From: Burkholderiales bacterium | GTDB lineage: Bacteria > Pseudomonadota > Gammaproteobacteria > Burkholderiales > SG8-39 | Direction: 5' to 3' | Length of the DNA stretch: 64,000 bases | NCBI GenBank assembly: GCA_020848075.1 | Contig: JADLAV010000052.1 | Span: forward strand, 62,001 to 126,000 | In this document: in pieces, positions 1 through 7,724 of the stretch | How the letters are laid out: each line of letters opens with the position of its first letter | Numbering within the stretch: position 1 is the first letter of the stretch | Position numbers and translations under genes: made by a program | The notes under the pieces: model-generated | Databases searched by the model: none | What the model was told of the DNA's origin: nothing | The model's input: the letters and a program-made list of their open reading frames with translations, nothing else

Positions 1-154
1 CCACTGCCGCGCTGACGAGCACGAGCGGCGCCTGCGACCGGGCCGTGTCGAGCACTGCCGCAGCCGCGCCCGGCTCGGGCACCCGGACCTCGACGCCGGC
101 GAGGCGGAAGCCGGCGCCGTTCACTTCGTCACCGATGTAGATGGGCGGCTTCAT
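1..154 (-). CDS. V/A-type ATPase subunit F (partial, N-terminal part)
   Basis: The first 51 codons of a gene that runs off the left edge. The start is ATG at 154. The N-terminus MKPPIYIGDEVNGAGFRLAG matches subunit F of V/A-type ATPases, a small Rossmann-like protein of the central stalk that normally opens with an IGD-x(n)-GFRLAGV pattern. It follows the proteolipid gene by 7 bases on the same strand, which supports the call. The catalytic A and B subunits are presumably further left, outside the window. Family assignment is confident from the N-terminus plus context; the remainder is unseen. Confidence 0.8.
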   Translation of the reverse strand, partial: MKPPIYIGDEVNGAGFRLAGVEVRVPEPGAAAAVLDTARSQAPLVLVSAAV

Positions 155-161
155 CGCATTC

Positions 162-521
162 CTACACCAGGCGATTCAGCACCAGGATCGACACGATCAG
201 GCCGTAGATCGCGATCCCTTCGGCGAGGCCCACGAAGATCAGCAGCCGCCCGAAGAGCTCCGGCTTCTCCGCCAGGGCGCCGATCGCCGCGGCGCCGACC
301 TTGCCAACCGCGAAGCCCGCGCCGAGCGACGACAGGCCGGTCGCCAGCGCAGCGCCGACGAGCCCCCAGGCCCACACCGCGCCCTCCAGCTTGATCGCCG
401 CGGCCGACACCGGGCCTTGCGCGAGCGAAGGCGGAACGAGCGCGAGGAAGGCGGTGCCTGCAACGGCCAGCAGCGCCGTGATCGCGAGCAGCGCGGATAC
501 GAATCGGGTCCGGACGGTCAT
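162..521 (-). CDS. V/A-type ATPase subunit K (membrane proteolipid)
   Basis: 119 aa forming the membrane rotor ring that carries the coupling ion. A hydrophobic N-terminal leader (about residues 8-34, ending ...PPSLAQG) is followed by two Gly/Ala-rich helices. The second contains LAEGIAIYGLI, whose Glu is the conserved ion-binding carboxylate; ALAEKPELFGR is the polar loop. One two-helix unit is present, as in Thermus-type ATPases, rather than the duplicated four-helix form. I see no Gln beside the Glu like that of known Na+-binding rings, which weakly favours proton coupling (inference). The ATG at 521 overlaps the subunit I stop as ATGA, so translation is coupled. Confidence 0.88.
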   Translation of the reverse strand: MTVRTRFVSALLAITALLAVAGTAFLALVPPSLAQGPVSAAAIKLEGAVWAWGLVGAALATGLSSLGAGFAVGKVGAAAIGALAEKPELFGRLLIFVGLAEGIAIYGLIVSILVLNRLV

Positions 522-2341
522 CGTGAGCTCTCCTGTGGCACGAACGGGGGGATCGGAAGCGGGCGGAAGGCGCGGCCTTCCGCGACGAGGAACTTGGTGA
601 AGAACTCGAACAGCACGAGGCGCGTGGTCTGGATCGCGACGACCAGCGTCTCGAGGGCGAGCACGATCACGTTGCCGGCGACGAGGACGAGCGAGCGCAC
701 GATCACGTTGTCGGCCGAATCCATGAGCGCGACGATCGCCGCCGAGAGGCCGGCGTGCGCGAGCGCGAACGCGCCGACGCGCGCGAACGAGAGGGTGTTC
801 ACGAGGAGCTGGATCGTACGCTCGGCAAGCTCGCCGAGCGTGGCGAGGGCGGCGCTCGCGCGCCGCGCGACCACCGCGCCGCCGATGCACGCGCCCGCCA
901 GCGCCACCGCGGCGACGAGGAACCCCAGCGGATGAAAGAACCCCGCCAGGATGCCGAGGTAGCCGACGAGCTGGCCCGCATCCACCGCGGCCCAGTGGCC
1001 GAAGCTGCCGCGCCAGTACGCGGCGACGCCCTTGAAGAGCTGTCCCAGCACGAGCAGGCCGGCGCCGAAGCCAAGCGGCACGACGAGGACGACGAGCGGC
1101 TGGTGCAGCGGGCTCACCCAGACGGGATGGAAGAGCCCCTCGATGCTGAACACGCTGCCGAAGAGGACACCGAACGCCGCGGCCGTGAGGCCGCCCGCGA
1201 TGAAGAGCCGCGCGATCGGAAAGCGCTTGCGCAGGAAGAACGCGCCGATCGCGAGGACGAGCCCCTGCCCGACGTCGCCGAACATGTACCCGAACATGAG
1301 CGGCACCATGACCGCGAGCAGGACGGTCGGGTCGGTCTCGTGGCGCGCGGGCATCCCGAGCGCGCGGCTGAAGATCTCGAACGGCCGCGCCCACCACGGG
1401 TTGACGAGCAGGAGCGGCGCCAGGGCGCCCCGCGGCGGCGGCGGGAAATGCAAGAGCGCGCGCGCGCCGGAGCGATCGAGCGCGGCGACGAGCGCTGCGT
1501 CGTCGCGCTCGCTCGTCCAGCCGGTCACCCAGGCAAAGCAGTCGGTGCAGTCGAGCCCGCGCACGTTCCGGATCACCCATTGCAGCCGGTCTGCATCGCC
1601 GATCGCCTGGTGCAGGCCGTGCGCGCGATTGAGCGCGTCCAGCCTGTCGTTCAGGCCGCGGCTCTCCGCGCCGATCGCAGCGGCGCGCTCGCCGATGTAT
1701 GCGAGCGATCCCTGCGCAGTCGGGCGGAGCCACCCGGGCACCTCGTGGATGCGGCCCTTCAGCGCGGCCGCCTGCTGATGGAAGTGCGAAACGTCGGCGG
1801 CGACGCCCACCAGGAGCACGTGGACCGCATCCTCGAACACGACGGTGCGCAAGAGACCGGTAGGCGGCGCGGCCGGGATCGCATCGGGCGGGAACACGCC
1901 GAGGCGTGCTTCGACCAGCGGGCCGGAGCCCGCGAGACGGGTGAAGTCTATGGCGCTCTGCCCGAGCCGGTCGAGCAGCTTGCGCCAGAGCGCGAGCTCG
2001 GTCGCCTCGGCCTCGAGCCGTTGCAACGCCACGACGACCGGCTCGGCGTCCGGCGCCCAGGCGCGGATGCGCTCGATCGTGCGCGCCAGCACCGCGGCAG
2101 GCGCCTCCGGAAACGCCGAGGGCTTGAGCCCCGCGCTCGGCCAGTACGCGCGGTACCGGAGCGCGAGGTTGCCGAACTCCACGAGAAGCGGCCGGACGGC
2201 CTCCAGCGTTTGCGGCAACCCGGAAGCGCTCTTCGCCTCCAACTCGACCGCCCCCGTTCCCGCGAGCGCCGCAAGGGCGAGCGTCACGTCGTCGCGCGGC
2301 GTCAGGATCTCGAACCACCGTGCGGGCTGCGGCCGGATCAT
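518..2341 (-). CDS. V/A-type ATPase subunit I (membrane stator, a-subunit homologue)
   Basis: 607 aa, near the usual family length of about 600-650. The N-terminal half (residues 1 to about 300) is hydrophilic and helical and forms the peripheral arm. The C-terminal half has about seven membrane segments, including the family signature LMFGYMFGDVGQGLVLAIGA near residue 345, and an essential-arginine region near the C-terminus. It provides the half-channels for ion movement next to the proteolipid ring. The start ATG at 2341 overlaps the preceding gene's stop (ATGA); the stop overlaps subunit K in the same way. The tight coupling indicates one polycistronic unit G/H-C-I-K-F. Confidence 0.9.
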   Translation of the reverse strand: MIRPQPARWFEILTPRDDVTLALAALAGTGAVELEAKSASGLPQTLEAVRPLLVEFGNLALRYRAYWPSAGLKPSAFPEAPAAVLARTIERIRAWAPDAEPVVVALQRLEAEATELALWRKLLDRLGQSAIDFTRLAGSGPLVEARLGVFPPDAIPAAPPTGLLRTVVFEDAVHVLLVGVAADVSHFHQQAAALKGRIHEVPGWLRPTAQGSLAYIGERAAAIGAESRGLNDRLDALNRAHGLHQAIGDADRLQWVIRNVRGLDCTDCFAWVTGWTSERDDAALVAALDRSGARALLHFPPPPRGALAPLLLVNPWWARPFEIFSRALGMPARHETDPTVLLAVMVPLMFGYMFGDVGQGLVLAIGAFFLRKRFPIARLFIAGGLTAAAFGVLFGSVFSIEGLFHPVWVSPLHQPLVVLVVPLGFGAGLLVLGQLFKGVAAYWRGSFGHWAAVDAGQLVGYLGILAGFFHPLGFLVAAVALAGACIGGAVVARRASAALATLGELAERTIQLLVNTLSFARVGAFALAHAGLSAAIVALMDSADNVIVRSLVLVAGNVIVLALETLVVAIQTTRLVLFEFFTKFLVAEGRAFRPLPIPPFVPQESSR

Positions 2342-3114
2342 GGCAAGGCGAATCTCGGCAAGGCCGCGCGCCGCGCGACCTCGCCACGCAGCCGCAGGAA
2401 GTCGAGCGCCGCGAGCGCCAGGAAGGCGAGCCCGGCCGCCGGCGTCAGCGCGGCGCGCCGGAAGAGTCCCTCCAGCCGCGCGTTCAGCGCCTGGCGCATC
2501 GCCACCGCCTCGCCGGGATGCGCGGTCACGATCGCGTGCCGGTGCTCGCGAAGCAGGCGGCCGAGCACGTCGAGATGGGTGGCCTCGTCGCCCGTCGCAT
2601 CGGGGAGCCGCCTGCGCAGGGCAGCGATCCATGCCTCCGCGATCGCGGTGGGCGCGAGGTCGGACGGGAGGACGGGGTCGAGCTCGGCGAGCGGACCGTC
2701 TGCGAGCGCCCGCCGCCGCAGCTCGGGCGCCGCATCGGCGAGCGCGCCGAACACCGCATCGCCGCGCATCCACGCATGCGCCGCCCCGCCCCGCAGCAGG
2801 TGATCGATCACCGGGAGATCGGGAATGCGAGCAAACCACTCCGCCGCGCGCTGCCACGCGCCCGGCAGCCACCCCGTCACCTCCGCGGCGAGCTCGCGCC
2901 AGTGCGCGCGGAGCCCGGCCTCCAGCACGTGCACGCCCTGATCGGGCGCAAGACCTGCGACTAGCGGTCGAAACGCCGTCGAGCGGGCCGCTTCGAAGAG
3001 CGCCGGCAGCTCCCGGATGGCCTCGATCCTGCGCCATGCCGCGGCGTCCGGGCGCGCGCCGAAGCGCGCCTGCAGGCGCGCCTGGGCGTACTCGATTGCG
3101 TCGGCGTCAATCAT
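2338..3114 (-). CDS. V/A-type ATPase subunit C (AC39/d-like, probable)
   Basis: 258 aa starting MIDADAIEYAQARLQARFGA at ATG 3114. It is helix-rich and Ala/Arg-rich with no membrane segment, as expected for the funnel-shaped subunit that caps the proteolipid ring and links it to the central stalk. The assignment rests mainly on position between the coiled-coil G/H-like gene and subunit I, plus the N-terminal YAxARLxAR pattern of the AC39 family. Known bacterial members are about 320-350 aa, so this copy is short. The start overlaps the upstream gene by 8 bases in another frame. The family could be wrong, but a V-ATPase role is likely. Confidence 0.65.
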   Translation of the reverse strand: MIDADAIEYAQARLQARFGARPDAAAWRRIEAIRELPALFEAARSTAFRPLVAGLAPDQGVHVLEAGLRAHWRELAAEVTGWLPGAWQRAAEWFARIPDLPVIDHLLRGGAAHAWMRGDAVFGALADAAPELRRRALADGPLAELDPVLPSDLAPTAIAEAWIAALRRRLPDATGDEATHLDVLGRLLREHRHAIVTAHPGEAVAMRQALNARLEGLFRRAALTPAAGLAFLALAALDFLRLRGEVARRAALPRFALP

Positions 3115-3541
3115 GCTCGCCGCCCCGGCGGCCGGCTTGCTCCCCGCCTCGCTCCCCGCTTCGGTCCCCGCTTCGGTCCCCGCTTCGGTCCCCGCTTCGG
3201 TCCCCACCGGTGAGCGCGGCAGCAAGCCGTGCCACCGCGTCGACCTCGACGAGGCGGGTCTGCGCGTCGGAAACTTCGGCCCCGGCGAGCGCTGCGATCT
3301 CCGCGCCCACCGTCCGCTCCTCGGCGGCGACGCGCCGCTCGAATGCGGACTGGATCCGGCGGATGCGCCGCTCCGCCCGTTTCGCGATCTCGGTCGCCTC
3401 CGCGCGCGCCCGCTCGATGCGCTCGGCGGCCTGCCGATGTGCATCGTCGGCGGCAGCGCGCGCCGCGCGCTCGGCCTCGAGCACGCGCATGATGGCGGCT
3501 TCGACGGGCTCGCCCATCGACTGAGGATCCGACTGAGCCAC
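3107..3541 (-). CDS. V/A-type ATPase G/H-like coiled-coil stalk subunit
   Basis: 144 aa. The start is taken as GTG at 3541 because a strong ribosome site, GGGAGGAG, lies 6 bases upstream; the ATG at 3517 lacks one. Residues of about 10-90 form an uninterrupted charged Ala/Arg/Glu coiled coil (ERIERARAEATEIAKRAERR), typical of the peripheral-stalk subunit that dimerises with subunit E. The C-terminus ends in a low-complexity Gly-Asp-Arg-Ser tail encoded by four perfect 12-base repeats (3158-3205), which looks like slippage. It is the first gene of the ATPase run and lies 131 bases downstream of an ABC binding-protein gene. Confidence 0.68.
   Translation of the reverse strand: MAQSDPQSMGEPVEAAIMRVLEAERAARAAADDAHRQAAERIERARAEATEIAKRAERRIRRIQSAFERRVAAEERTVGAEIAALAGAEVSDAQTRLVEVDAVARLAAALTGGDRSGDRSGDRSGDRSGERGGEQAGRRGGEHD
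3158..3205. repeat. Four perfect tandem copies of a 12-bp unit
   Basis: The unit GCTTCGGTCCCC (plus strand) occurs four times without mismatch at 3158, 3170, 3182 and 3194. A degenerate fifth copy sits at 3146-3157. Because 12 is divisible by 3 the reading frame of the G/H-like gene is preserved, giving repeated Arg-Ser-Gly-Asp. Copy number is likely variable between strains. Confidence 0.95.
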
Positions 3542-3609
3542 GCAGCGCTCCTCCCTTCCCGGCAAGGGGCGCGCACGGCCCTCGCCCCCGGTTTGCGGCC
3601 TTCCCCTCA

Positions 3610-3650
3610 ACCCTAGGCGAGCAGCGCGCCGCCTGCTTGATCTACGTCAA
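3610..3650 (-). promoter_or_regulatory. Candidate FNR/ANR-type box and -10 element for the V/A-ATPase operon
   Basis: TTGATCTACGTCAA at 3637-3650 matches the FNR/ANR consensus TTGAT-N4-ATCAA with one change; GTCAA right halves are common in ANR sites. On the minus strand a weak -10, TAGGGT, lies at 3610-3615. The 21-base gap between box and -10 puts the box centre near -41 of the implied start (about 3603), the class II activation geometry. The ATPase G/H gene starts 62 bases further on. Seen: box and spacing. Inferred: oxygen-responsive control. Confidence 0.5.
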
Positions 3651-3671
3651 CCGACCCCGGTCGCAGGCCCG

Positions 3672-4658
3672 TCACGGCAACACGGTGACGTCTTTCAGCA
3701 GGTCGAGCGTGTAGGCCTTCCGGATGTCGAAGCCCGCCTCGACGAGCCCAGCCTCGCGCATGAACTCGAAGGTGCGCTGCCAGCGCGCATCCGACATGGT
3801 CATGATGCCGTGCCGCGCCGCGTCGCCGCCGGTGACGATCTTGTGCTCCTTCATCCTGGCGACGCCGAAAGCGATGAGCGCGTCCTCCATCTGCGGATTG
3901 TCCTGCTTCACGAGCGCGTTGCCCGGCGCCGGATCGGCGAGGTAGCTCTTCCAGCCTTCCGCACTCGCGACGATGAAGCGCCGCACCGCGTCGCCGCGGG
4001 CGCCGAGCGTGCGCCGCGTCACCACGATCGTCTCCGCGTACGGCGGATAGCCGAGATCGGCCAGCAGGAACACCTTGGGCTTCACCCCGGCCTTCTGCAC
4101 CGAGTAGGGCTCCGAAGTCACGTAGCCCTGCTGCGCCGCCCGCTTGTCGGCGAGGAACGGCTGCACGCTGAACGAGTAGGGGCGCTGCTGCGCATCGGTG
4201 AAGCCGTAGCGCACCTTCAGCCAGGGCCAGAACGTCGTGTGGCTCGCCGGGCTGATGAAGATCGGCCGGTCCTTCAGGTCGGCGATTGTCTTCACGTCCG
4301 GATGCGCGATGATCACCGCGGGGTCCTTCTGGAACGTCGCCGCGACGGTGACGACGGGCAGGCCCTGCCGCACCGCCTGAACCGTCTGCACGTCGTAGCC
4401 CATGAAGAGATCCGTCTGGCCGGCGACGAGAAGCTGGAGCCCGTTCACCTGGGGTCCGCCCATCCGGATCTCGACGTCGAGTCCGTGCTTCCGGTAGATC
4501 CCGCGGGCGGCGGCCTGGTAGAACCCGCCGTGCTCGGCCTCCGCGTACCAGTTCGTGGTGAACACGATCCGCTCGAGCGGCTGCGCCGTCGCGGCGACGG
4601 CACAGCCGAACCCGAGCGCCGCGACCACGAGCGCCTGCAGCAGCCGTTTGCGGGACAT
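3672..4658 (-). CDS. ABC transporter substrate-binding protein, NMT1/THI5-like
   Basis: 328 aa with a Sec signal peptide (residues 1 to about 25, MSRKRLLQALVVAALGF... cleaved after ATAQ). The mature N-terminus TNWYAEAEHGGFYQAAARGI is characteristic of the NMT1/THI5 fold that binds pyrimidine precursors of thiamine, nitrate, sulfonates or aromatic acids. The interior has GQTDLFMGYDVQTVQAV, the usual ligand-lobe motif. It is the third gene of a tyrS-ATPase-permease-binding protein run and delivers substrate to the adjacent permease. The true substrate cannot be read from sequence; a thiamine-precursor-like heterocycle is one option. No TPP riboswitch was recognised in front of the operon. Confidence 0.8.
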   Translation of the reverse strand: MSRKRLLQALVVAALGFGCAVAATAQPLERIVFTTNWYAEAEHGGFYQAAARGIYRKHGLDVEIRMGGPQVNGLQLLVAGQTDLFMGYDVQTVQAVRQGLPVVTVAATFQKDPAVIIAHPDVKTIADLKDRPIFISPASHTTFWPWLKVRYGFTDAQQRPYSFSVQPFLADKRAAQQGYVTSEPYSVQKAGVKPKVFLLADLGYPPYAETIVVTRRTLGARGDAVRRFIVASAEGWKSYLADPAPGNALVKQDNPQMEDALIAFGVARMKEHKIVTGGDAARHGIMTMSDARWQRTFEFMREAGLVEAGFDIRKAYTLDLLKDVTVLP

Positions 4659-4723
4659 CCAGACTTCTCCTTGGGATTCTCAACGCACGTAGCTTCTCAC
4701 AGCGCGCAGCGCCCTGCACTCGC

Positions 4724-5530
4724 TCACTCCTCGTTCGACGGCGCGAGCATGCTCTCGTGCCAGTTGCGTAGCACCGCGTTCGACAGCAGCACCATGGCTG
4801 CGAACAGCCCGACCCCGGTGAGGGTCAGCACGATGAGCGCGGCGAAGAGCAGCGGAACGTTGAGCTGCAGCCCGGCCTGCAGGATCTGGTAGGCGAGACC
4901 CGCGCCCGCGGCGCCCGTGCCGGCCACGAACTCGGCGACGACCGCCCCGATGAGCGCGAGCCCGACCGAGATGCGCAGCCCGGCGAAGAAGTACGGGGCG
5001 GCGCTCGGCACGCGCAGGCGCCACAGGATCTGCCAGCGGCTCGCCTTGTACATGCGCATCAGGTCGAGCAGTCCGGGGTCGACGCTGCGGAGCCCGAGCG
5101 TCGTGTTCGAGATCACCGGGAAGATGGCGACGATCACGGCGCACAGCACGAGCGCGGCCTGGGTGTCCCTCACCCAGATGATGATGAGCGGCGCGACCGC
5201 GACGATCGGCGTCACCTGCAGGATCACCGCGTACGGGAAGAGGCTCGCCTCCAGCCAGCGGCTCTGCGCGAACAGGAAGGCGACCAGCGTCCCCGCGAGC
5301 ACCGCGAGCGCGAATGCCGCAAGGGTGATCCGCAGGGTGACGGCGAGCGAGCGCGTGAGGAGCGCCCAGTCGTCCACCAGCGCGTGCAGCACGACGAGCG
5401 GCGAGGGCACGATGTACTTCGGCACGTCGTAGGCGACGACGAGCAGCTGCCAGAGGGCGAGCACGACGAGCGCCACGCCCGCGGGCGCCGCGACGCGCAA
5501 GAGGCGTGCGCTCCGCCGCAAGTCGCTCAT
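4724..5530 (-). CDS. ABC transporter permease, TauC/SsuC family
   Basis: 268 aa with about six membrane helices. The first spans residues about 13-33. The ABC coupling loop is visible in the region MRMYKASRWQILWRLRVPSA near residue 160, corresponding to the EAA motif (here with Met-Tyr-Lys in place of Glu-Ala-Ala, as in other NitT/TauT permeases). It forms the inner-membrane channel and pairs with the ATPase gene ending 16 bases upstream and the binding protein 65 bases downstream. Length is typical for the family (about 250-280 aa). Confidence 0.86.
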   Translation of the reverse strand: MSDLRRSARLLRVAAPAGVALVVLALWQLLVVAYDVPKYIVPSPLVVLHALVDDWALLTRSLAVTLRITLAAFALAVLAGTLVAFLFAQSRWLEASLFPYAVILQVTPIVAVAPLIIIWVRDTQAALVLCAVIVAIFPVISNTTLGLRSVDPGLLDLMRMYKASRWQILWRLRVPSAAPYFFAGLRISVGLALIGAVVAEFVAGTGAAGAGLAYQILQAGLQLNVPLLFAALIVLTLTGVGLFAAMVLLSNAVLRNWHESMLAPSNEE

Positions 5531-5545
5531 GCCTCGCTCGACGGG

Positions 5546-6373
5546 TTAGCGCAGCGCATCGGTCCCTGCGGCTTCGGCCGCGCCCGCGGCCGCTTCCACG
5601 AGCAGCTCCTGCACGGCGCGCGCCCGATCGGCGAAGCGCTGCGATACGCGGAACGCGTCGCTCCGCGGGTAGGGCTCGTCGACCGCGACCTCGCCGAGCA
5701 CGCGTCCCGGCCGCGCCGACAGGACGACCACGCGCTGCGAGAGGTACACGGCCTCGTAGATGCTGTGCGTGACGAACACGATGGTGAGGCGCTTGCCGGT
5801 GCCCCGGCCCGCCCACAGGCCGAGCAGCTCCGCATCGAGCCGCGCGCGCGTGATCTCGTCGAGCGCGCCGAACGGCTCGTCCATCAGAAGGAGGTCGGGC
5901 TCGGTGACGAGCGCCCGTGCGATGGAGGCGCGCATCTGCATGCCGCCGGAGAGCTCGCGCGGATAGCTCGACGCGAATCCCGCGAGGCCGACGCGCGCAA
6001 GCGCCTCCTGCACCGCGCGCGTCGCCTCCGCACGCGGCATGCCGACAAGGTCGAGCGGCAGGCACACGTTCGATGCGACCCGCGCCCAGGGCATGAGCGT
6101 GGCGCTCTGGAAGACCATCGCGAGCCGATGTCCGGCCGCGCCGATCCGCTCCGGGCCCTCGCCCCACCAGCGGACCGCCCCCGTCGACGGCGCGGTGAGG
6201 GCGGCGACGATCCCGAGCAGGGTGCTCTTGCCGCACCCCGAGGGTCCGAGCAGTGTCACGAGCTCGCCTTCGGCGACCGTCAAGGAGACGGGTTCGAGGG
6301 CGCGCGTGCCGCTCGCGTAGGTCTTGGTGACGCGGTCGAGGTGAACGACCGCGCGCGGCGCGGCACGAATCAC
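5546..6373 (-). CDS. ABC transporter ATP-binding protein, TauB/SsuB family
   Basis: 275 aa. Walker A GPSGCGKST (about residues 43-51), signature LSGGMQMRASIARAL (about 140-154) and Walker B LLLMDEPFGALDE are all intact, followed by the switch histidine in IVFVTHSIYEAVYL. The linker region and size fit NitT/TauT importers. It starts 34 bases after the tyrS stop and is probably co-transcribed with it. It powers the adjacent TauC-like permease. Confidence 0.9.
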   Translation of the reverse strand: MIRAAPRAVVHLDRVTKTYASGTRALEPVSLTVAEGELVTLLGPSGCGKSTLLGIVAALTAPSTGAVRWWGEGPERIGAAGHRLAMVFQSATLMPWARVASNVCLPLDLVGMPRAEATRAVQEALARVGLAGFASSYPRELSGGMQMRASIARALVTEPDLLLMDEPFGALDEITRARLDAELLGLWAGRGTGKRLTIVFVTHSIYEAVYLSQRVVVLSARPGRVLGEVAVDEPYPRSDAFRVSQRFADRARAVQELLVEAAAGAAEAAGTDALR

Positions 6374-6407
6374 GTTCGGCGAGCCCTCGTCGCGACGGAC
6401 ATGGGCC

Positions 6408-7604
6408 TCAGCCGATCGTCACGCGCGCTGCCTTGCGCTTGCCGACCTGCAGCACCGCGCTCGTGCCCGGCGGGAGCTTGAGGCCCTTGTCGCTCACGCG
6501 CTCGCCGTCGATCTTCACGCCGCCCTGCTCGATCATGCGCAGCGACTCCGAGGTGCTCGCGGTGAGCCCGGCCGCCTTCAGCACCTGGGTGAGGAGCTGC
6601 GGCTCCTGGCCTGGGACGCGCACCTCGGCGAGCTCGGCGGGCAGCTCGTGGCGGCGGAACCGCGCCTCGAAGTCGGCGTGCGCCGCCTCGGCCGCGGCGC
6701 GGCCGTGGAAGCGCTCGACGATCTCGCGGGCGAAGAGCACCTTGATGTCGCGTGGATTGCGGCCCGCCTCGACCTCGGCGCGCCACTTCCGAACCTCGTC
6801 CAGCGGGCGGAACGAGAGCAGCTCGACGTAGCGCCACATGAGCGGATCGGAGATCGACATCAGCTTGCCGAAGACCTCCTGCGGCGGCTCGGTGATGCCG
6901 ACGTAGTTGCCGAGCGATTTCGACATCTTCTCGGCGCCGGCGATGCCCTCGAGCAGCGGCATCGTCAGGATGCACTGCGGCTCCTGGCCGTGCTCGCGCT
7001 GGATCTCGCGGCCCACCAGCAGGTTGAACTTCTGGTCCGTGCCGCCGAGCTCGATGTCGGCGCGCATCATCACCGAGTCGTAGCCTTGCGCGAGCGGATA
7101 CAGGAACTCGTGGATCGCGATCGGCTGGTGGCTGCGGAAGCGCTTGGCGAAGTCGTCGCGCTCCAGCATCCGCGCGACGGTGTACTTGGCGGCGAGGCGG
7201 ATCATCCCGGCCGAGCCGAGCGCGTTGCCCCACGTCGAGTTGAACAGGATCTCGGTCTTCCCGGGATCGAGGATCCTGAAGACCTGCGCCTTGTAGGTCT
7301 CGGCGTTCGCGGCGATCTGCTCGGGCGAGAGTGGCGGCCGCGTCGCGTTGCGGCCGGTCGGGTCGCCGATCATCCCGGTGAAGTCGCCGATCAGGAACAT
7401 GACGTGATGCCCCAGATCCTGGAACTGGCGCATCTTGTTGATGAGGACGGTGTGCCCGAGGTGGAGATCGGGGGCGGTAGGGTCGAACCCGGCCTTGACC
7501 CGGAGGGGCTTTCCGCGCGCGAGCTTGTGGACGAGCTCGGACTCGATGAGCAACTCGTCACAGCCGCGCTTGATTACTTCAAGTTGATGGGTCAACTCGC
7601 TCAT
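6408..7604 (-). CDS. tyrS: Tyrosine--tRNA ligase
   Basis: 398 aa class I aminoacyl-tRNA synthetase charging tRNA-Tyr. The HIGH motif appears as HLGH (residues about 48-51, context [13 protein letters not shown]) and KMSKS as EKMSKSLGN. The C-terminal S4-like RNA-binding domain ([21 protein letters not shown]) is complete. The start is set at ATG 7604 ([19 protein letters not shown]), matching family N-termini; the longer reading frame has no support. Divergent from the M23 peptidase gene, an arrangement common in betaproteobacteria. A TAGAAT -10-like hexamer on the minus strand at 7695-7700 may drive it. Confidence 0.96.
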   Translation of the reverse strand: MSELTHQLEVIKRGCDELLIESELVHKLARGKPLRVKAGFDPTAPDLHLGHTVLINKMRQFQDLGHHVMFLIGDFTGMIGDPTGRNATRPPLSPEQIAANAETYKAQVFRILDPGKTEILFNSTWGNALGSAGMIRLAAKYTVARMLERDDFAKRFRSHQPIAIHEFLYPLAQGYDSVMMRADIELGGTDQKFNLLVGREIQREHGQEPQCILTMPLLEGIAGAEKMSKSLGNYVGITEPPQEVFGKLMSISDPLMWRYVELLSFRPLDEVRKWRAEVEAGRNPRDIKVLFAREIVERFHGRAAAEAAHADFEARFRRHELPAELAEVRVPGQEPQLLTQVLKAAGLTASTSESLRMIEQGGVKIDGERVSDKGLKLPPGTSAVLQVGKRKAARVTIG

Positions 7605-7622
7605 TCGAATGTGAATTTTTTC

Positions 7623-7651
7623 TTGGTGTCCCGCGCAACCTTTGCTACACT
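7623..7651 (+). promoter_or_regulatory. Candidate sigma-70 promoter for the M23 peptidase gene
   Basis: TTGGTG (7623-7628) and TACACT (7646-7651) are separated by 17 bases, a good sigma-70 layout. The implied start is near 7658, about 67 bases before the ATG at 7725. It lies in the 120-base divergent region with tyrS. Confidence 0.5.
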
Positions 7652-7724
7652 GGCCGCGCACCCTGTGAAAAACATGCAAAAAAACAAGGCGTTGATTCTA
7701 ACGCACAACCCGGGAGGGCGCGCG

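Noticed and set aside
162..2387. A 741-codon open frame spanning subunits I and K
   Set aside because: Only its last 119 codons read as the proteolipid; the rest is Arg/Ala-rich shadow of subunit I in another frame.
755..2803. Long plus-strand open frame opposite the V-ATPase genes
   Set aside because: GC-rich antisense frame with Arg/Glu/Ala bias and no family motif; the minus-strand genes are certain.
6408..6410. T-box or riboswitch in front of tyrS or the ABC genes
   Set aside because: No T-box or TPP-riboswitch core could be recognised in the 120 bases before tyrS or the 34-base gap before the ABC ATPase.
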